From Bacteroidales bacterium (GTDB lineage Bacteria > Bacteroidota > Bacteroidia > Bacteroidales > UBA932): DNA of 64,000 nucleotides. The notes below the pieces were generated by a model. It did not search any database, had not been told where the DNA came from, and saw only the letters and a list, made by a program, of their open reading frames with translations. Positions within the stretch are counted from its first letter, which is position 1. Each line of letters starts with the position of its first letter. The stretch covers positions 1-64,000 of the forward strand of contig JAFRXC010000030.1 of NCBI GenBank assembly GCA_017437825.1. Reading direction: 5' to 3'. The position numbers were made by a program, and so were the translations under genes. Below, piece by piece: positions 9,299 to 18,807 of this stretch.

Positions 9299-9879
9299 TA
9301 GCTATAATAGATTATAAGATGGGGAACCTGCGTTCAGTAAAGAACGCTCTTTCCAAGCTGGGAGCCGAGTATACGGTAACAGACGATCCGGCCGCCATAA
9401 TTGCGGCCGACAAGGTCCTGCTGCCCGGAGTAGGCTATGCCGCTCAGGCGATGGCCAATCTTCGCGAGCGCGGTCTCGTGGAGGTGATCCGCGGGCTGAG
9501 GCAGCCCGTGCTGGGCATCTGCATAGGGATGCAGGTGCTCTGCCGCTACAGCGAGGAAGGCGACACCCCCTGCCTTGACGTCTTTGACACCGACGTGCGC
9601 CTGTTCAAGGCCCAGGAGGGCCTCAAGGTGCCCCATATGGGCTGGAACTCCATTTCCAACCTGGATTCCAAGTTGTTCAAGGGCGTGGATGAAGGCTCTT
9701 ACGTATACTTTGTGCACTCCTACCGTCCCGGCCTGTGCCAGGACACCATAGCAACGTCAAACCACGGCGGCCTTTTCAGCGCTGCTCTTAAATATGAGAA
9801 CTTCTACGGCACCCAGTTCCATCCTGAGAAGAGCGGTGACGTAGGAGAAAGGATACTCTCAAATTTCCTGGCCCTATGA
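9295..9879 (+). CDS. hisH: Imidazole glycerol phosphate synthase, glutaminase subunit
   Basis: Class I glutamine amidotransferase of 194 residues that supplies ammonia to HisF. The complete triad is present: Cys in [10 protein letters not shown], and His and Glu in [11 protein letters not shown]. The [10 protein letters not shown] segment is also normal. It overlaps hisB and hisA by 4 bp each. The intact glutaminase site is a useful contrast with PurF and CarA in the same window. Confidence 0.97.
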   Translation: MIAIIDYKMGNLRSVKNALSKLGAEYTVTDDPAAIIAADKVLLPGVGYAAQAMANLRERGLVEVIRGLRQPVLGICIGMQVLCRYSEEGDTPCLDVFDTDVRLFKAQEGLKVPHMGWNSISNLDSKLFKGVDEGSYVYFVHSYRPGLCQDTIATSNHGGLFSAALKYENFYGTQFHPEKSGDVGERILSNFLAL

Positions 9880-10601
9880 TAGAAGTAATTCCTGCAATAG
9901 ATATAATAGACGGACGCTGCGTGCGTCTGAGTCAGGGGGACTACTCCCGTTCCACTTTCTACGGAGACCCGCTGGATATGGCTCTGGCGTTCGCCGGAAG
10001 CGGCGCCAGGCGCGTCCATCTGGTAGACCTGGACGGAGCCAAGGCATCCTCCCCCGTCAACCTGAAAGTTCTTGAGAAGATTGCCCGCCTGGAGGAGCTG
10101 CGCTGCGAATGGGGCGGCGGAATAAAATCCGCCGAGTCCCTCAAGAGCGTATTCGACGCCGGGGCGGACTTTGCCATAGTAGGCAGCATCGCTGCCTGGC
10201 AGCCGGACCTCTTCGCGGAATGGCTGGATACCTTCGGCGGAGAAAAACTGGTGCTGGGCGCAGACGTGAAGAACTCCAAGATAGCAGTAAAGGGCTGGCT
10301 GGAAGAGGCCACAATGGGCATAGACGACCTTCTGGAGCGCTTCCGTCCCCACGGGCTGGTGCAGGTGATCTGCACCGACATCTCCCGTGACGGAATGCTT
10401 TGCGGCCCCGCAATAGATATGTATACCCGGCTCCAGGGCAGCTTCCCGGAAATGGAATTCACAGTATCTGGAGGCGTCAGGGACGCAGAAGACATCAGTA
10501 AGGTGGAAGAGCTGGGACTTCCGCGTGTAATCTTAGGAAAAGCCTTCTACGAAGGACATATAACGCTTAGAGAACTGTCAAAATGGTGGCTAAACGCATA
10601 A
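9876..10601 (+). CDS. hisA: ProFAR isomerase (phosphoribosylformimino-AICAR-phosphate isomerase)
   Basis: TIM-barrel isomerase of 241 residues for the fourth histidine step. The N-terminal catalytic Asp is in EVIPAIDIIDGRCVRL, and the second is in ICTDISRDGMLCGP. Phosphate-binding glycine loops are WGGGIKS and VSGGVRD. It overlaps hisH by 4 bp and hisF by 19 bp. Catalytic residues are typical and there is no sign of degeneration. Confidence 0.97.
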   Translation: MIEVIPAIDIIDGRCVRLSQGDYSRSTFYGDPLDMALAFAGSGARRVHLVDLDGAKASSPVNLKVLEKIARLEELRCEWGGGIKSAESLKSVFDAGADFAIVGSIAAWQPDLFAEWLDTFGGEKLVLGADVKNSKIAVKGWLEEATMGIDDLLERFRPHGLVQVICTDISRDGMLCGPAIDMYTRLQGSFPEMEFTVSGGVRDAEDISKVEELGLPRVILGKAFYEGHITLRELSKWWLNA

Positions 10602-11341
10602 TACCCTGCCTGGACGTAAACGAGGGCAGGACCGTCAAGGGCATCAACTTCGTGAGCCTGAGGGACGTCGGGGACCCGGTGGAACTGGGGGCCCACTACG
10701 CCCGCGAAGGCGCCGACGAACTGGTTTACCTTGACATCAGCGCCACCCACGAAGGCAGGCACACTTTCACAAAGCTGGTAGAGAGGATTGCAAGCCACAT
10801 AAACATCCCCTTCACCGTCGGAGGAGGCATCTCCACGATGGAAGATGCAGAAAGGCTGCTTGACGCCGGAGCAGACAAGATCTCCGTCAACAGCGCAGCC
10901 ATAGCCAATCCGGCCATCATAGACCAGCTGGCTTCGCGCTACGGCTGCCAGTTCGTAGTCAGCGCAATAGACGCAAAACTCACCGAAGGCGGCCGCTGGC
11001 TGGCCACCACCCACGGTGGACGCAGGCTCACGGATAAGGAGCTCTTCGCCTGGGCGCACGAAGTCCAGGAAAGAGGTGCCGGAGAGATTCTCCTCACCTC
11101 AATGGAGCACGACGGCGTACGCCAGGGCTATCCCTGTGACTTGTACGCAGATCTTTGCTCTCAGCTCAGCATCCCCGTCATCGCCTCCGGCGGCGCAGGC
11201 AGCATCCAGGACATAGCTGACGTCCTGACTAAGGGAAAAGCGGACGCGGCCCTTGCCGCCAGCATCTTCCACTACGGCACATACAAGATTTCAGAGGTGA
11301 AGAAAGCCCTCGCAGAACAAGGAATAAACGTTAGGATATGA
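10583..11341 (+). CDS. hisF: Imidazole glycerol phosphate synthase, cyclase subunit
   Basis: TIM-barrel cyclase of 252 residues that uses ammonia from HisH to make imidazole glycerol phosphate and AICAR. The catalytic Asp pair is in [15 protein letters not shown] and [14 protein letters not shown], and phosphate loops are VGGGIS and ASGGAGS. It starts 19 bp inside hisA. The AICAR it releases can be re-used by PurH, encoded about 5 kb away. Confidence 0.97.
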   Translation: MVAKRIIPCLDVNEGRTVKGINFVSLRDVGDPVELGAHYAREGADELVYLDISATHEGRHTFTKLVERIASHINIPFTVGGGISTMEDAERLLDAGADKISVNSAAIANPAIIDQLASRYGCQFVVSAIDAKLTEGGRWLATTHGGRRLTDKELFAWAHEVQERGAGEILLTSMEHDGVRQGYPCDLYADLCSQLSIPVIASGGAGSIQDIADVLTKGKADAALAASIFHYGTYKISEVKKALAEQGINVRI

Positions 11342-11940
11342 TTAAGTTCCAAGATTTGAACCTGTCCAAGAACGCCGACGGACTGGTCCCGGCCATAATT
11401 CAGGACTGCACCACCCTCAAGGTCCTTATGTTGGGTTATATGAATGAGGAAGCCCTGCAGAAGACCCAGGAAGAAGGCAAGGTGACTTTCTGGTCACGCA
11501 GCAAAGGCCGCCTCTGGACCAAAGGCGAAACCAGCGGCAACTACCTGCTGGTCAAGGAAATATACGCAGACTGCGATGCTGATACCCTTCTTATCAAGGC
11601 CAAGCCCACAGGCCCTGCCTGCCACCGCGGCACCACTTCCTGCTTCGACACTCCCGAGGACGAAGGTTTCATCAGGACTCTCGCCCGCGTCATACAGTCC
11701 AGGCACGCCGAAATGCCTGACGGCTCCTACACCACCAAGCTTTTCATAAAGGGTCCCAAGACCATAGGCAAGAAATTCGGCGAGGAAAGCACTGAGTGCA
11801 TAATAGAAGCCGTCGCAGGCAACCGCGATAGATTCCTATACGAAGCCTGCGACGTGATGTATCACTATCTTGTCCTCCTGGAGCAGATGGGCGTCTCCCT
11901 CTCCGACATCGAAAAAGAACTCGCCCTGCGTCACCGGTAA
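11338..11940 (+). CDS. hisIE: Bifunctional phosphoribosyl-AMP cyclohydrolase / phosphoribosyl-ATP pyrophosphatase
   Basis: 200 residues with HisI first and HisE second, the common fused form. The HisI half has [31 protein letters not shown] and the zinc-site cysteines in DCDAD, GPACHRG and TSCF. The HisE half has [14 protein letters not shown] and a helical C-terminus with [13 protein letters not shown]. It overlaps hisF by 4 bp and is the last gene of the his operon, followed by a cluster of hairpins. Confidence 0.96.
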   Translation: MIKFQDLNLSKNADGLVPAIIQDCTTLKVLMLGYMNEEALQKTQEEGKVTFWSRSKGRLWTKGETSGNYLLVKEIYADCDADTLLIKAKPTGPACHRGTTSCFDTPEDEGFIRTLARVIQSRHAEMPDGSYTTKLFIKGPKTIGKKFGEESTECIIEAVAGNRDRFLYEACDVMYHYLVLLEQMGVSLSDIEKELALRHR

Positions 11941-11948
11941 TTACTGTC

Positions 11949-11969
11949 ATACCCGACTTGATCGGGTAT
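11949..11969. repeat. REP-like palindrome, copy 1
   Basis: Perfect 8-bp inverted repeat around a 5-base loop: ATACCCGA / CTTGA / TCGGGTAT, preceded by GTC. The same architecture recurs at 43881-43901 and, degenerate, at 25130-25157. It lies 9 bp after the hisIE stop and could also serve in transcript ending, but no T-tract follows. Confidence 0.75.
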
Positions 11970-11970
11970 C

Positions 11971-12050
11971 CGGGCACGGATTAGCCCTCCTCGGTGCCCG
12001 AAAAGCCAAAATCAGCCTTCCGGGCACGAAAAAGCCCCTCCTGGTGCCCG
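11971..12050. repeat. Tandem pair of near-identical 30-bp hairpins
   Basis: Two 30-bp units, 11971-12000 and 12021-12050, each begin CGGGCAC and end GTGCCCG and share an AGCCC core, separated by 20 bp. Each can fold as a hairpin with a 7-bp stem. They lie between the convergent hisIE and lipoprotein genes. The function is unknown; they may block read-through or be a small intergenic repeat family. Confidence 0.7.
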
Positions 12051-12106
12051 GAGAAAATCAACGAAAGCAGGCTTGACGCCGAAGTAGTGGAATATATGAT
12101 TGATCA

Positions 12107-13168
12107 TTAACGGGAAATATCCTTCATTCCAAGGTTTATTCCTGCACTCATTGCTATATATGGAACAAAAGAATCTCTTTCAATATCATATAACTCATTG
12201 ACATATAGTTTGAGCTGCAATTTCTGCTCTCTTTCCTGTGGCACTTCCGAAAGGAAATTGACTGTCTTGTGAAGGGATATGTCAATGCTTATTCCTTGGG
12301 TTAACATCGGGCCTTTGTACAATGATGTCGATCGGAACAAATCAGCATCTTTCCAGAATGCAAATCCTGCTCCCGCAAAAAGGCTGAAGTCAGTCTTTCT
12401 GTTGGCAGCTAGCACGCGCCCATACCTGGCTGAAAGGTCAAGATAACTGCCGCTGATGCCAAATGTTTCGATAACTGTCAGGTTTCCATTGAAATAGTTT
12501 TTGCCTTCACGGAATCCGTAACCTAAGGAAGGACCTACAAACGGACTGTCATAATAGTTTGACAGGACTCCGACAGGGATAACTGTTGTCAGACCAACTA
12601 GCAACTCAGAACTGCTTTCAGGCACGCTATAAGCTAGCTTAGTAATGTCAAAGGGCTCTGGATTCACAGGATATTCACCGGCATCCCCTGTCCTGTGGAA
12701 CTCATCCAGGGCATCTTTGAAAAGACTCAGATAATAAGACTCAGACAGTTTATCCTTGTTCCCGTCAAACCACATCTCATGCCTGCGCGAGAGCGGATCA
12801 TTGTAAAACAAGAAATCATCACGGTACATCTCCGCAAAATGCTGCAGGATATCGAACTCTTTCTGATGCCTCGCAAGGTTGCTGTCATTCATTTGGCCGG
12901 GCTTGACCCAGGACATGCCGCGAGTAACGGCAGCCGACATATCCTGATATTTATAAGTCACCCCTTGAGTCTTCACCACCTTGTTTTCCCTGATCAACGT
13001 GAACGCTGCATATGAGGATTCATTTGACTGGATTGATCCAGTACCAGCCACTTCAAAATCATTCCACGTCAACGGTCCGTCCGTCCATAGTTTCAGTTGC
13101 TGGGCCCTGCAACCCAATAATGCCAGACAAAAAAATGAAATGACTGAGAAAAGTGTCTTTATTCTCAT
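12107..13168 (-). CDS. Predicted lipoprotein of unknown function
   Basis: 353 residues from the ATG at 13166-13168. The N-terminus MRIKTLFSVISFFCLALLGC is a lipoprotein signal with a lipobox ending LLGC. I do not recognise the mature protein. The middle contains a mixed polar segment (FDILQHFAEMYRDDFLFYNDPLSRRHEMW). The second half alternates hydrophobic and polar residues with aromatic-rich strands (GPSLGYGFREGKNYFNGN, LSARYGRVL, FSLFAGAGFAFW), which suggests an outer-membrane-associated beta structure. A longer frame reaches 13306 but crosses its own promoter. It has an unusually strong Shine-Dalgarno (AGGAGG) 7 bases before the ATG. Convergent with hisIE. Confidence 0.72.
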   Translation of the reverse strand: MRIKTLFSVISFFCLALLGCRAQQLKLWTDGPLTWNDFEVAGTGSIQSNESSYAAFTLIRENKVVKTQGVTYKYQDMSAAVTRGMSWVKPGQMNDSNLARHQKEFDILQHFAEMYRDDFLFYNDPLSRRHEMWFDGNKDKLSESYYLSLFKDALDEFHRTGDAGEYPVNPEPFDITKLAYSVPESSSELLVGLTTVIPVGVLSNYYDSPFVGPSLGYGFREGKNYFNGNLTVIETFGISGSYLDLSARYGRVLAANRKTDFSLFAGAGFAFWKDADLFRSTSLYKGPMLTQGISIDISLHKTVNFLSEVPQEREQKLQLKLYVNELYDIERDSFVPYIAMSAGINLGMKDISR

Positions 13169-13207
13169 AGTGTAGCCTCCTTTTAAAAAAATCAGTTGAC
13201 AATTGTA

Positions 13208-13236
13208 CAAATATACTAACTTTTGCACTCTAACAA
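13208..13236 (-). promoter_or_regulatory. Promoter of the lipoprotein gene
   Basis: On the minus strand TTG (13234-13236), 18 bp, then TATATTTG (13208-13215) match the Bacteroides pattern. The predicted transcript starts about 35 bases before the ATG at 13168, consistent with the shorter start. Confidence 0.65.
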
Positions 13237-13324
13237 GAGCAACTTTACAAAGAGGATCCTTCACTGACGCTCTAGATGACAACAACTGCTCTTGATGACA
13301 ACTCAATCAGACGGCGACTGGGTA

Positions 13325-14401
13325 TTACCAGTTCTTGCGGTCGAAGGTCCACTCGGGGTAGAAGGTTTTCTCGTACTCGTCGTTCATAAAGAGTGCGGAA
13401 TCCCCTAACTGACCCTTGAGCTGCCAGTTGAGCCACTTGCGGGCAACCACTGCGAAGGCGCCGCCGTTCTTCTCGTAATAGGTTCCGTGATGTCCGTCGA
13501 GAGTTGAGATCTTGACAACAGGGATGTCGTCAGCAATCCTTCCCCAGTCACCGTTGGCGTTGTTGAAAGCCTGGTCAACCCTTCCTCCGTTTATATATAG
13601 CATAGGAGTATGGAGGTTAGCGAGGGACTTCTTGGAAGCGCCGCTCATTTCCATATCGCCTATTCCGGAGTTGAATATCATACAGGTCTTGATACGGGGG
13701 TCGTGGGCAACTGCCAGAACCTGGGCTCCGCCGCAGGACTGTCCCATAGCGGCAACCTTCTCAAGGTCTATGAGGTGATAGTACTCGCTCTGATCGTTTC
13801 CGTTCTGGTCGGTAAGCCAGTCGAGAGCCTCCAGAAGCTGCCTTGCATAGGTGCGGAAAGGCTGCTGGGCGGGCTGAGGAGTCCTGTTCCTGTTGTTTCT
13901 GTTGTTCCTGGCAGCGGCCTGGCGGGCAGCCTCGCGCTCTGCTGCCTGCTGGGCCCTTTCAGCCTCGGTATAGGGAGTGAGCCTTTCGCCGTTACCCATA
14001 ACGGCGCTTACCTTGGTCTCAGGATAGCTGCCCCTTACTACACCTCTCCACTGAGCGTAGAAAGCGTCATCCGGCATATCCATATAAGGACCTATGGCAA
14101 TTACGAAATATCCGTGTGAAGCAACCTCGGTAAGGAGGCGGCTCATTTCCAGGCTGTTGTTGGCGCAGGCGCCGTTGGCATACAGCAGGACGGGAATCTT
14201 ACCGTTCTCGGAAACATACGCCTTGAGGTTCTGAGGACGATAGATAACGTGGGTGGGAAGACTTTCGTCACCTATGGCTATGGACTTGTAATCTCCCGTA
14301 CCTCCATTATCTATGATCTGGGAATACTTGGTCTGCGCAGAGCAGACTGCACCAGCGGCCAGAAGGGCCACTGCAAGTGCAAGAAGTTTCTTTACGTTCA
14401 T
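13325..14401 (-). CDS. Secreted alpha/beta hydrolase (lipase/cutinase-like fold)
   Basis: 358 residues with a signal peptide (cleavage probably after VCSAQ, residue 23). The hydrolase fold shows PVLLYANGACANN (oxyanion region), a GxSxG nucleophile elbow GQSCGG at 220-225 (Ser222), a likely acid Asp in NGGRVDQAF and a catalytic His in DGHHGTYY. Residues about 145-182 form a low-complexity insertion rich in Gln, Ala, Arg and Asn, predicted as a charged helix followed by a disordered stretch. The substrate is not evident: polymer esters or small esters are both possible. It starts 20 bp after purD on the same strand, so it may be the last gene of the pur transcript. Confidence 0.75.
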   Translation of the reverse strand: MNVKKLLALAVALLAAGAVCSAQTKYSQIIDNGGTGDYKSIAIGDESLPTHVIYRPQNLKAYVSENGKIPVLLYANGACANNSLEMSRLLTEVASHGYFVIAIGPYMDMPDDAFYAQWRGVVRGSYPETKVSAVMGNGERLTPYTEAERAQQAAEREAARQAAARNNRNNRNRTPQPAQQPFRTYARQLLEALDWLTDQNGNDQSEYYHLIDLEKVAAMGQSCGGAQVLAVAHDPRIKTCMIFNSGIGDMEMSGASKKSLANLHTPMLYINGGRVDQAFNNANGDWGRIADDIPVVKISTLDGHHGTYYEKNGGAFAVVARKWLNWQLKGQLGDSALFMNDEYEKTFYPEWTFDRKNW

Positions 14402-14421
14402 ATGACTGTCAGTTTTAGTGT

Positions 14422-15672
14422 TTATTCGAATGCTATGTGGGCTATGTCATTTCTATAGAAAAGGTTTGCACAGCGGATGGCGGCGACGTCGGCGTAGACG
14501 GCGTCCCGGGCCTGGGCAATGCTTGCGGCACGGGCAACGCACATCATCACGCGTCCTCCTGCGGTCATCAGCTTTCCGTCCTGGCACTTGGTTCCCATAT
14601 GGAAGATACGGCCCTTGACCTGGTCGCAGCCTTCAATCTCGAATCCTTTCTGATATGATCCGGGATAACCTTTGGAGGCAAGAACTACACCCATAGTGAC
14701 ATCGTTGCTCCATTCAAGAGGTTTCGCCGGGGTTCCGGTCGCCACGCTGTAGAACATATCGTATATGTCTGAATCCAGGAGAGGGAGGACGACCTCGGTC
14801 TCGGGGTCCCCGAAACGGGCGTTGAACTCAATTACCTTGATTCCCTGAGGGGTTTTCATCAATCCTCCGTAAAGAACTCCGCTAAGCGGACAGCCCTCAG
14901 TCACCATTGCGTGAGCCGTTCTCTGCATTATGAACTCCAGGGCATAGATCCTGTCCTGCTCTGTGATGAAAGGAAGGCCGGTGTAAGCGCCCATACCTCC
15001 AGTATTGGGGCCCTTGTCTCCGTCGAAGGCCCTCTTATGGTCCTGGGACAGAGGCATAGGGTAAACCTTGGAACCGTCCACGAAGCACATAAAAGAGAAT
15101 TCGGGACCGGTGAGATAGTCTTCTATCACCACCTTTCCCTTGCCGAATGCCTCGTCAAGGAGCATATCCTTGAGGGCGGCCTTGGCCTCTTCCAAGTCGG
15201 CTGCTATGATGACACCCTTGCCGGCTGCAAGGCCGTCGTATTTAAGAACCGCGGGGAAAGGCCTGGCCGCCACATACTCCACGGCCTGATCATAGTCCGT
15301 GAAACTCTTGTATGCGGCTGTGGGAACGCCGTAGCGCTCCATTATCTGCTTTGCGAACTCCTTGCTGCTCTCTATGCGCGTAGCGGCCTTGGTGTGCCCG
15401 AAAACGGGCATTCCAGCGGCGCGGAAGGCATCCGTGAGGCCAGCGGCCAGCGCAGCCTCGGGACCGACTACGGTGAGGTCCACGGCATTCTCCAGCGCGA
15501 AGGCCTTCAAGGCATCGACGTCTGTGTCCTTAATGGGCACGCACTCGGCCTGGGAGGCTATTCCGGCGTTGCCGGGAGCGCAATAAATCTTTCCTACCTG
15601 AGGCGAACGGCTCAGGGCGTCAACTATGGCGTGCTCGCGGCCGCCGCCGCCTACTACCAGAACGGTTTTCAT
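14422..15672 (-). CDS. purD: Phosphoribosylamine-glycine ligase
   Basis: ATP-grasp enzyme of 416 residues making GAR from phosphoribosylamine and glycine. The N-terminus VLVVGGGGREHAI is the family start. FPAVLKYDGLAAGKGV lies in the ATP-grasp fold, and FNARFGDPETEVVLPLL is the PurD signature. It lies 6 bp after purH and is the last biosynthetic gene of the pur operon, which reads from purE at 25102 leftward. Its substrate comes from the PurF discussed below. Confidence 0.97.
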   Translation of the reverse strand: MKTVLVVGGGGREHAIVDALSRSPQVGKIYCAPGNAGIASQAECVPIKDTDVDALKAFALENAVDLTVVGPEAALAAGLTDAFRAAGMPVFGHTKAATRIESSKEFAKQIMERYGVPTAAYKSFTDYDQAVEYVAARPFPAVLKYDGLAAGKGVIIAADLEEAKAALKDMLLDEAFGKGKVVIEDYLTGPEFSFMCFVDGSKVYPMPLSQDHKRAFDGDKGPNTGGMGAYTGLPFITEQDRIYALEFIMQRTAHAMVTEGCPLSGVLYGGLMKTPQGIKVIEFNARFGDPETEVVLPLLDSDIYDMFYSVATGTPAKPLEWSNDVTMGVVLASKGYPGSYQKGFEIEGCDQVKGRIFHMGTKCQDGKLMTAGGRVMMCVARAASIAQARDAVYADVAAIRCANLFYRNDIAHIAFE

Positions 15673-15678
15673 ATTATC

Positions 15679-17208
15679 CTAATGCTTGAAATGTCTGATT
15701 CCTGTGAAGAGCATCGTGATGCCCAGCTCGTCCGCCTTCTGGATGGACTCCTCGTCTCGGATGCTTCCGCCAGGCTGGACGATGGATGTTACGCCATACT
15801 TGGCTGCAAGCTCAACTGTATCCCCAAACGGGAGGAATCCGTCGGACGCCAGAACCAGGTCTTTGGTGAATCCGGCGGCATTGGCCTCCTTGAGGGCAAT
15901 CTCGGCGGAGCCGACGCGGTTGGTCTGGCCTGCGCCTACGCCCACTGTATGATTGTCCTTGACTACCACTATGGCATTGGATTTAACGTGCTTTACTATC
16001 TTCCAGCCGAAATCCAGTTCTGCCAGCTGCGCGTCTGTAGGCTTAACCTTGGTTACGCACATTTCGGGAGTGACTTTCTCTATCTGGGTGTCCAGCTGCT
16101 GGGCCAGGAGGCCTCCGTTCACGCTGATGAACTGCGGCACGGGAGCGTCGCTCTTTGTCATATCCACCTGCATCACGCGGAGGTTCTTCTTTGAAGAAAG
16201 GATTTCAAGAGCCTCCGGGGTATATGACGGAGCCAGGACGATTTCCAGGAAGATGGGCTTCATTCCTGCGGCTACCTCGGCGGTAAGTTCGCGGTTTACG
16301 GCAACGATGCCGCCGTAGATACTCACCTTGTCGGCCTCGTATGCGGCCTGCCAGGCTTCCTCTATGGTCTTGCCTACCGCTGCGCCGCAAGGGTTCATAT
16401 GCTTGAGAGCCACGCAGAAGGGCTCGTCAAAGTCACGAACCACGTTCAGAGCCGCGTTAGCATCCTGTATGTTATTGTAAGACAATTCTTTGCCCTGGAT
16501 CTGCTTAGCAAATGCAAGGGAGAACGCGGCCGGCTGCATAGAAGCGTAGAACTTGGCACTCTGGTGAGGGTTCTCGCCGTAGCGCAAACCCTGCTTGAGG
16601 TCGTACTCCAGGAAGAGTTTCTCGTTAAGTCCGGCCTTGGCACGCATATAGGTGGCTATGCAGCTGTCATACTCTGCCGTATGGGTATAGGCCTTGGCGG
16701 AGAGCTTGAGACGCGTCTCAGGCAGTGTGTTGCCGTTTGCGCCTATCTCTGCCAGGATGCCGTCATAGTCGGAAGGATCGCACACTACAGTGACGTCTTT
16801 CCAGTTCTTGGCGGCGCTGCGCAGCATCGAAGGTCCGCCGATGTCGATGTTCTCTATGGCGTCTTCCATTGTCACGTCAGGCTTGGCAATAGTCTGGCGG
16901 AAAGGATACAGGTTGACGCAGACCATGTCTATGAATTCTATACCGTTGTCCTTCAGGGCCTTCAGGTGGGAAGGCTCATCGCGACGGGCAAGCAGGGCGC
17001 CGTGCACCTTGGGGTGCAGGGTCTTCACGCGGCCGTCGCATATCTCAGGGAATCCGGTAACCTCGCTGATTCCTATTGTCTTGACTCCGTTGTTCTCCAG
17101 CAGCTTCTGGGTGCCGCCGGTGGCTATTATCTCCCAACCGAATCCCTGCAGACCCTTTACGAAGTCCACCAGGCCGGTCTTGTCACTGACACTTACTAAC
17201 GCTCTCAT
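15679..17208 (-). CDS. purH: Bifunctional AICAR formyltransferase / IMP cyclohydrolase
   Basis: 509 residues, the normal length. The N-terminal IMP cyclohydrolase (residues 1 to about 190) has [11 protein letters not shown] and GRVKTLHPKVHGALLA. The C-terminal AICAR formyltransferase has RYGENPHQSA, the catalytic KHMNPCG and later VVVKDNHTVGVGAGQTNRV. It makes IMP and recycles AICAR from the his pathway. Its start lies 26 bp inside the purN end. Confidence 0.97.
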   Translation of the reverse strand: MRALVSVSDKTGLVDFVKGLQGFGWEIIATGGTQKLLENNGVKTIGISEVTGFPEICDGRVKTLHPKVHGALLARRDEPSHLKALKDNGIEFIDMVCVNLYPFRQTIAKPDVTMEDAIENIDIGGPSMLRSAAKNWKDVTVVCDPSDYDGILAEIGANGNTLPETRLKLSAKAYTHTAEYDSCIATYMRAKAGLNEKLFLEYDLKQGLRYGENPHQSAKFYASMQPAAFSLAFAKQIQGKELSYNNIQDANAALNVVRDFDEPFCVALKHMNPCGAAVGKTIEEAWQAAYEADKVSIYGGIVAVNRELTAEVAAGMKPIFLEIVLAPSYTPEALEILSSKKNLRVMQVDMTKSDAPVPQFISVNGGLLAQQLDTQIEKVTPEMCVTKVKPTDAQLAELDFGWKIVKHVKSNAIVVVKDNHTVGVGAGQTNRVGSAEIALKEANAAGFTKDLVLASDGFLPFGDTVELAAKYGVTSIVQPGGSIRDEESIQKADELGITMLFTGIRHFKH

Positions 17209-17764
17209 TAAATAACTTGTTTATTGTTTCTATATAAAGTTGATGTTCTATCTTCTGCCCTATGGCGTGGACCTCTTCAGGGTCATTGCCGTCATATTCG
17301 AAGGCCCTCTGGGCAATGATGCGGCCTCCGTCCAGGGTCTCGTCCACCCAGTGGATGGTGATTCCGTAAACCTTGACTCCGTACGCCACGGCTTCCTCTA
17401 CAGCGTGCGCTCCCTTGAAGGACGGCAGCAGCGAAGGATGTATGTTGATGATGCGACCCTTGTAACGGGAGAGCATTTCCTCCCCCAATATGCGCATATA
17501 GCCTGCGAGGCACACCAGGTCTATTTCAAGCGCGTCCATTCGGTCCGCTATCTCACGCTCGAAGTCCGCTTTGCGGGCATAGGCCTTTGGGTTGAAGACG
17601 AATGTCTCAACCCCAAAGCGCTTTGCCCTTTCCAGGACGTACGCGCCCGGCTTGTCGCACACCAGAAGCGCTACGGACGCCTGTATGCGTCCGTCCGCGC
17701 AGGCCTGCGCTATTGCCTCGAAATTGGTGCCGCTACCGCTTGCGAATACCGCCAGTCTTTTCAC
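17183..17764 (-). CDS. purN: Phosphoribosylglycinamide formyltransferase (folate-dependent)
   Basis: 193 residues. [10 protein letters not shown] is the N-terminal phosphate loop, [12 protein letters not shown] contains the catalytic Asn and His, and [10 protein letters not shown] holds the His and Asp that complete the site. It overlaps purM by 4 bp and purH by 26 bp. It is the folate-dependent enzyme, and no formate-dependent PurT is seen in the window. Confidence 0.96.
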   Translation of the reverse strand: MKRLAVFASGSGTNFEAIAQACADGRIQASVALLVCDKPGAYVLERAKRFGVETFVFNPKAYARKADFEREIADRMDALEIDLVCLAGYMRILGEEMLSRYKGRIINIHPSLLPSFKGAHAVEEAVAYGVKVYGITIHWVDETLDGGRIIAQRAFEYDGNDPEEVHAIGQKIEHQLYIETINKLFNESVSKCQ

Positions 17765-18792
17765 TTCAATATAATGTTAACTCCTTCGGTATCAGTAACT
17801 TTACCTATAATGGAAGCCTTTTCGCCGTAGCTGTCAAGTATCTCGATGGCCTTGTCTGCCTCCGAAGCGTCCAGGACTATCACCATTCCTATTCCCATGT
17901 TGAAAATGTTGAACATCTCCCTATGCGGGACTCCGCCCCACTTTTCAAGCATCTGGAAAACCGGAAGGATATCCCAGGAGCCCTCTACAATCTCAAGTCC
18001 CTGGCCTTTCTGAAGCACGCGGGGAATGTTCTCGTCAAAGCCTCCTCCTGTTATGTGGCTTATACCGTGTACGTCACAGTTGCGGATCACGTCCAGCACC
18101 TGCTTCACATATATCTTGGTTGGAGTAAGGAGCATATCGCCCAGTTTGCGGCCTCCGAACTCGGGAATCTCACGGTCCAGTGGAACTCCTGCGTCGGCAA
18201 TTATCTTGCGCACGAGGCTGAATCCGTTGGAATGCACTCCGCTGGAAGCGATTCCTACCAGCACGTCTCCCACCTTGACTTTGGTACCGTCAATGAGCTT
18301 GGACTTCTCCACCACTCCGGTGGTGAATCCGGCTATGTCATACTCTCCTCCCTCATACATTCCGGGCATCTCTGCGGTCTCGCCGCCCACCAGCGCGCAG
18401 CCGGCCTGGCGGCAGCCCTCGGCAACTCCGGCCACTATGGCCTCAACCTTCTCCGGGACATTGTGGCCTACGGCCACGTAATCCAGGAAGAACAGCGGCT
18501 CGGCGCCCTGCGCCAGCACGTCGTTAACGCACATTGCCACCGCGTCTATTCCAACCGTATCGTGCTTGTCAATAGCGAAGGCTATCTTCAGCTTGGTGCC
18601 CACGCCGTCGGTTCCGCTCACGAGTACCGGCTCCTTTATCCCGAGGGATGCAAGGTCGAACATTCCTCCGAACGATCCTATCCCACCCATCGAACCCGGG
18701 CGCGCGGTAGACGCCACGTGTTTCTTTATGCGGCTGACTACCTCATAGCCCGCCTCCAGGTTAACTCCCGCTTTTTCGTAAGTCTTGGCCAT
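17761..18792 (-). CDS. purM: Phosphoribosylformylglycinamidine cyclo-ligase (AIR synthase)
   Basis: 343 residues. [14 protein letters not shown] is the PurM signature, followed by [21 protein letters not shown] and [11 protein letters not shown]. The C-terminal half has [14 protein letters not shown], also typical. It makes AIR from FGAM. It follows purF by 15 bp and overlaps purN by 4 bp. Confidence 0.97.
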   Translation of the reverse strand: MAKTYEKAGVNLEAGYEVVSRIKKHVASTARPGSMGGIGSFGGMFDLASLGIKEPVLVSGTDGVGTKLKIAFAIDKHDTVGIDAVAMCVNDVLAQGAEPLFFLDYVAVGHNVPEKVEAIVAGVAEGCRQAGCALVGGETAEMPGMYEGGEYDIAGFTTGVVEKSKLIDGTKVKVGDVLVGIASSGVHSNGFSLVRKIIADAGVPLDREIPEFGGRKLGDMLLTPTKIYVKQVLDVIRNCDVHGISHITGGGFDENIPRVLQKGQGLEIVEGSWDILPVFQMLEKWGGVPHREMFNIFNMGIGMVIVLDASEADKAIEILDSYGEKASIIGKVTDTEGVNIILK

Positions 18793-18807
18793 ATTCTGAT
18801 TGTTTCT

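Noticed and set aside
11971..12050. CRISPR array from regularly spaced repeats
   Set aside because: Only two units, each a self-complementary hairpin, with a 20-bp spacer and no cas genes.
13235..13296. Possible terminator (AAGAGCA...TGCTCTT) after the hydrolase
   Set aside because: Loop of about 48 bases, no T-tract, and overlap with the lipoprotein promoter make it unconvincing.
13169..13306. 46-residue extension of the lipoprotein
   Set aside because: It crosses the gene's own promoter and would hide the lipoprotein signal peptide.
14911..16194. 427-codon plus-strand frame across purD and purH
   Set aside because: Antisense shadow of two conserved pur genes. Similar long antisense frames at 7964-9124, 17602-18903, 22805-23485, 25422-26507 and 27365-28393 were rejected for the same reason.
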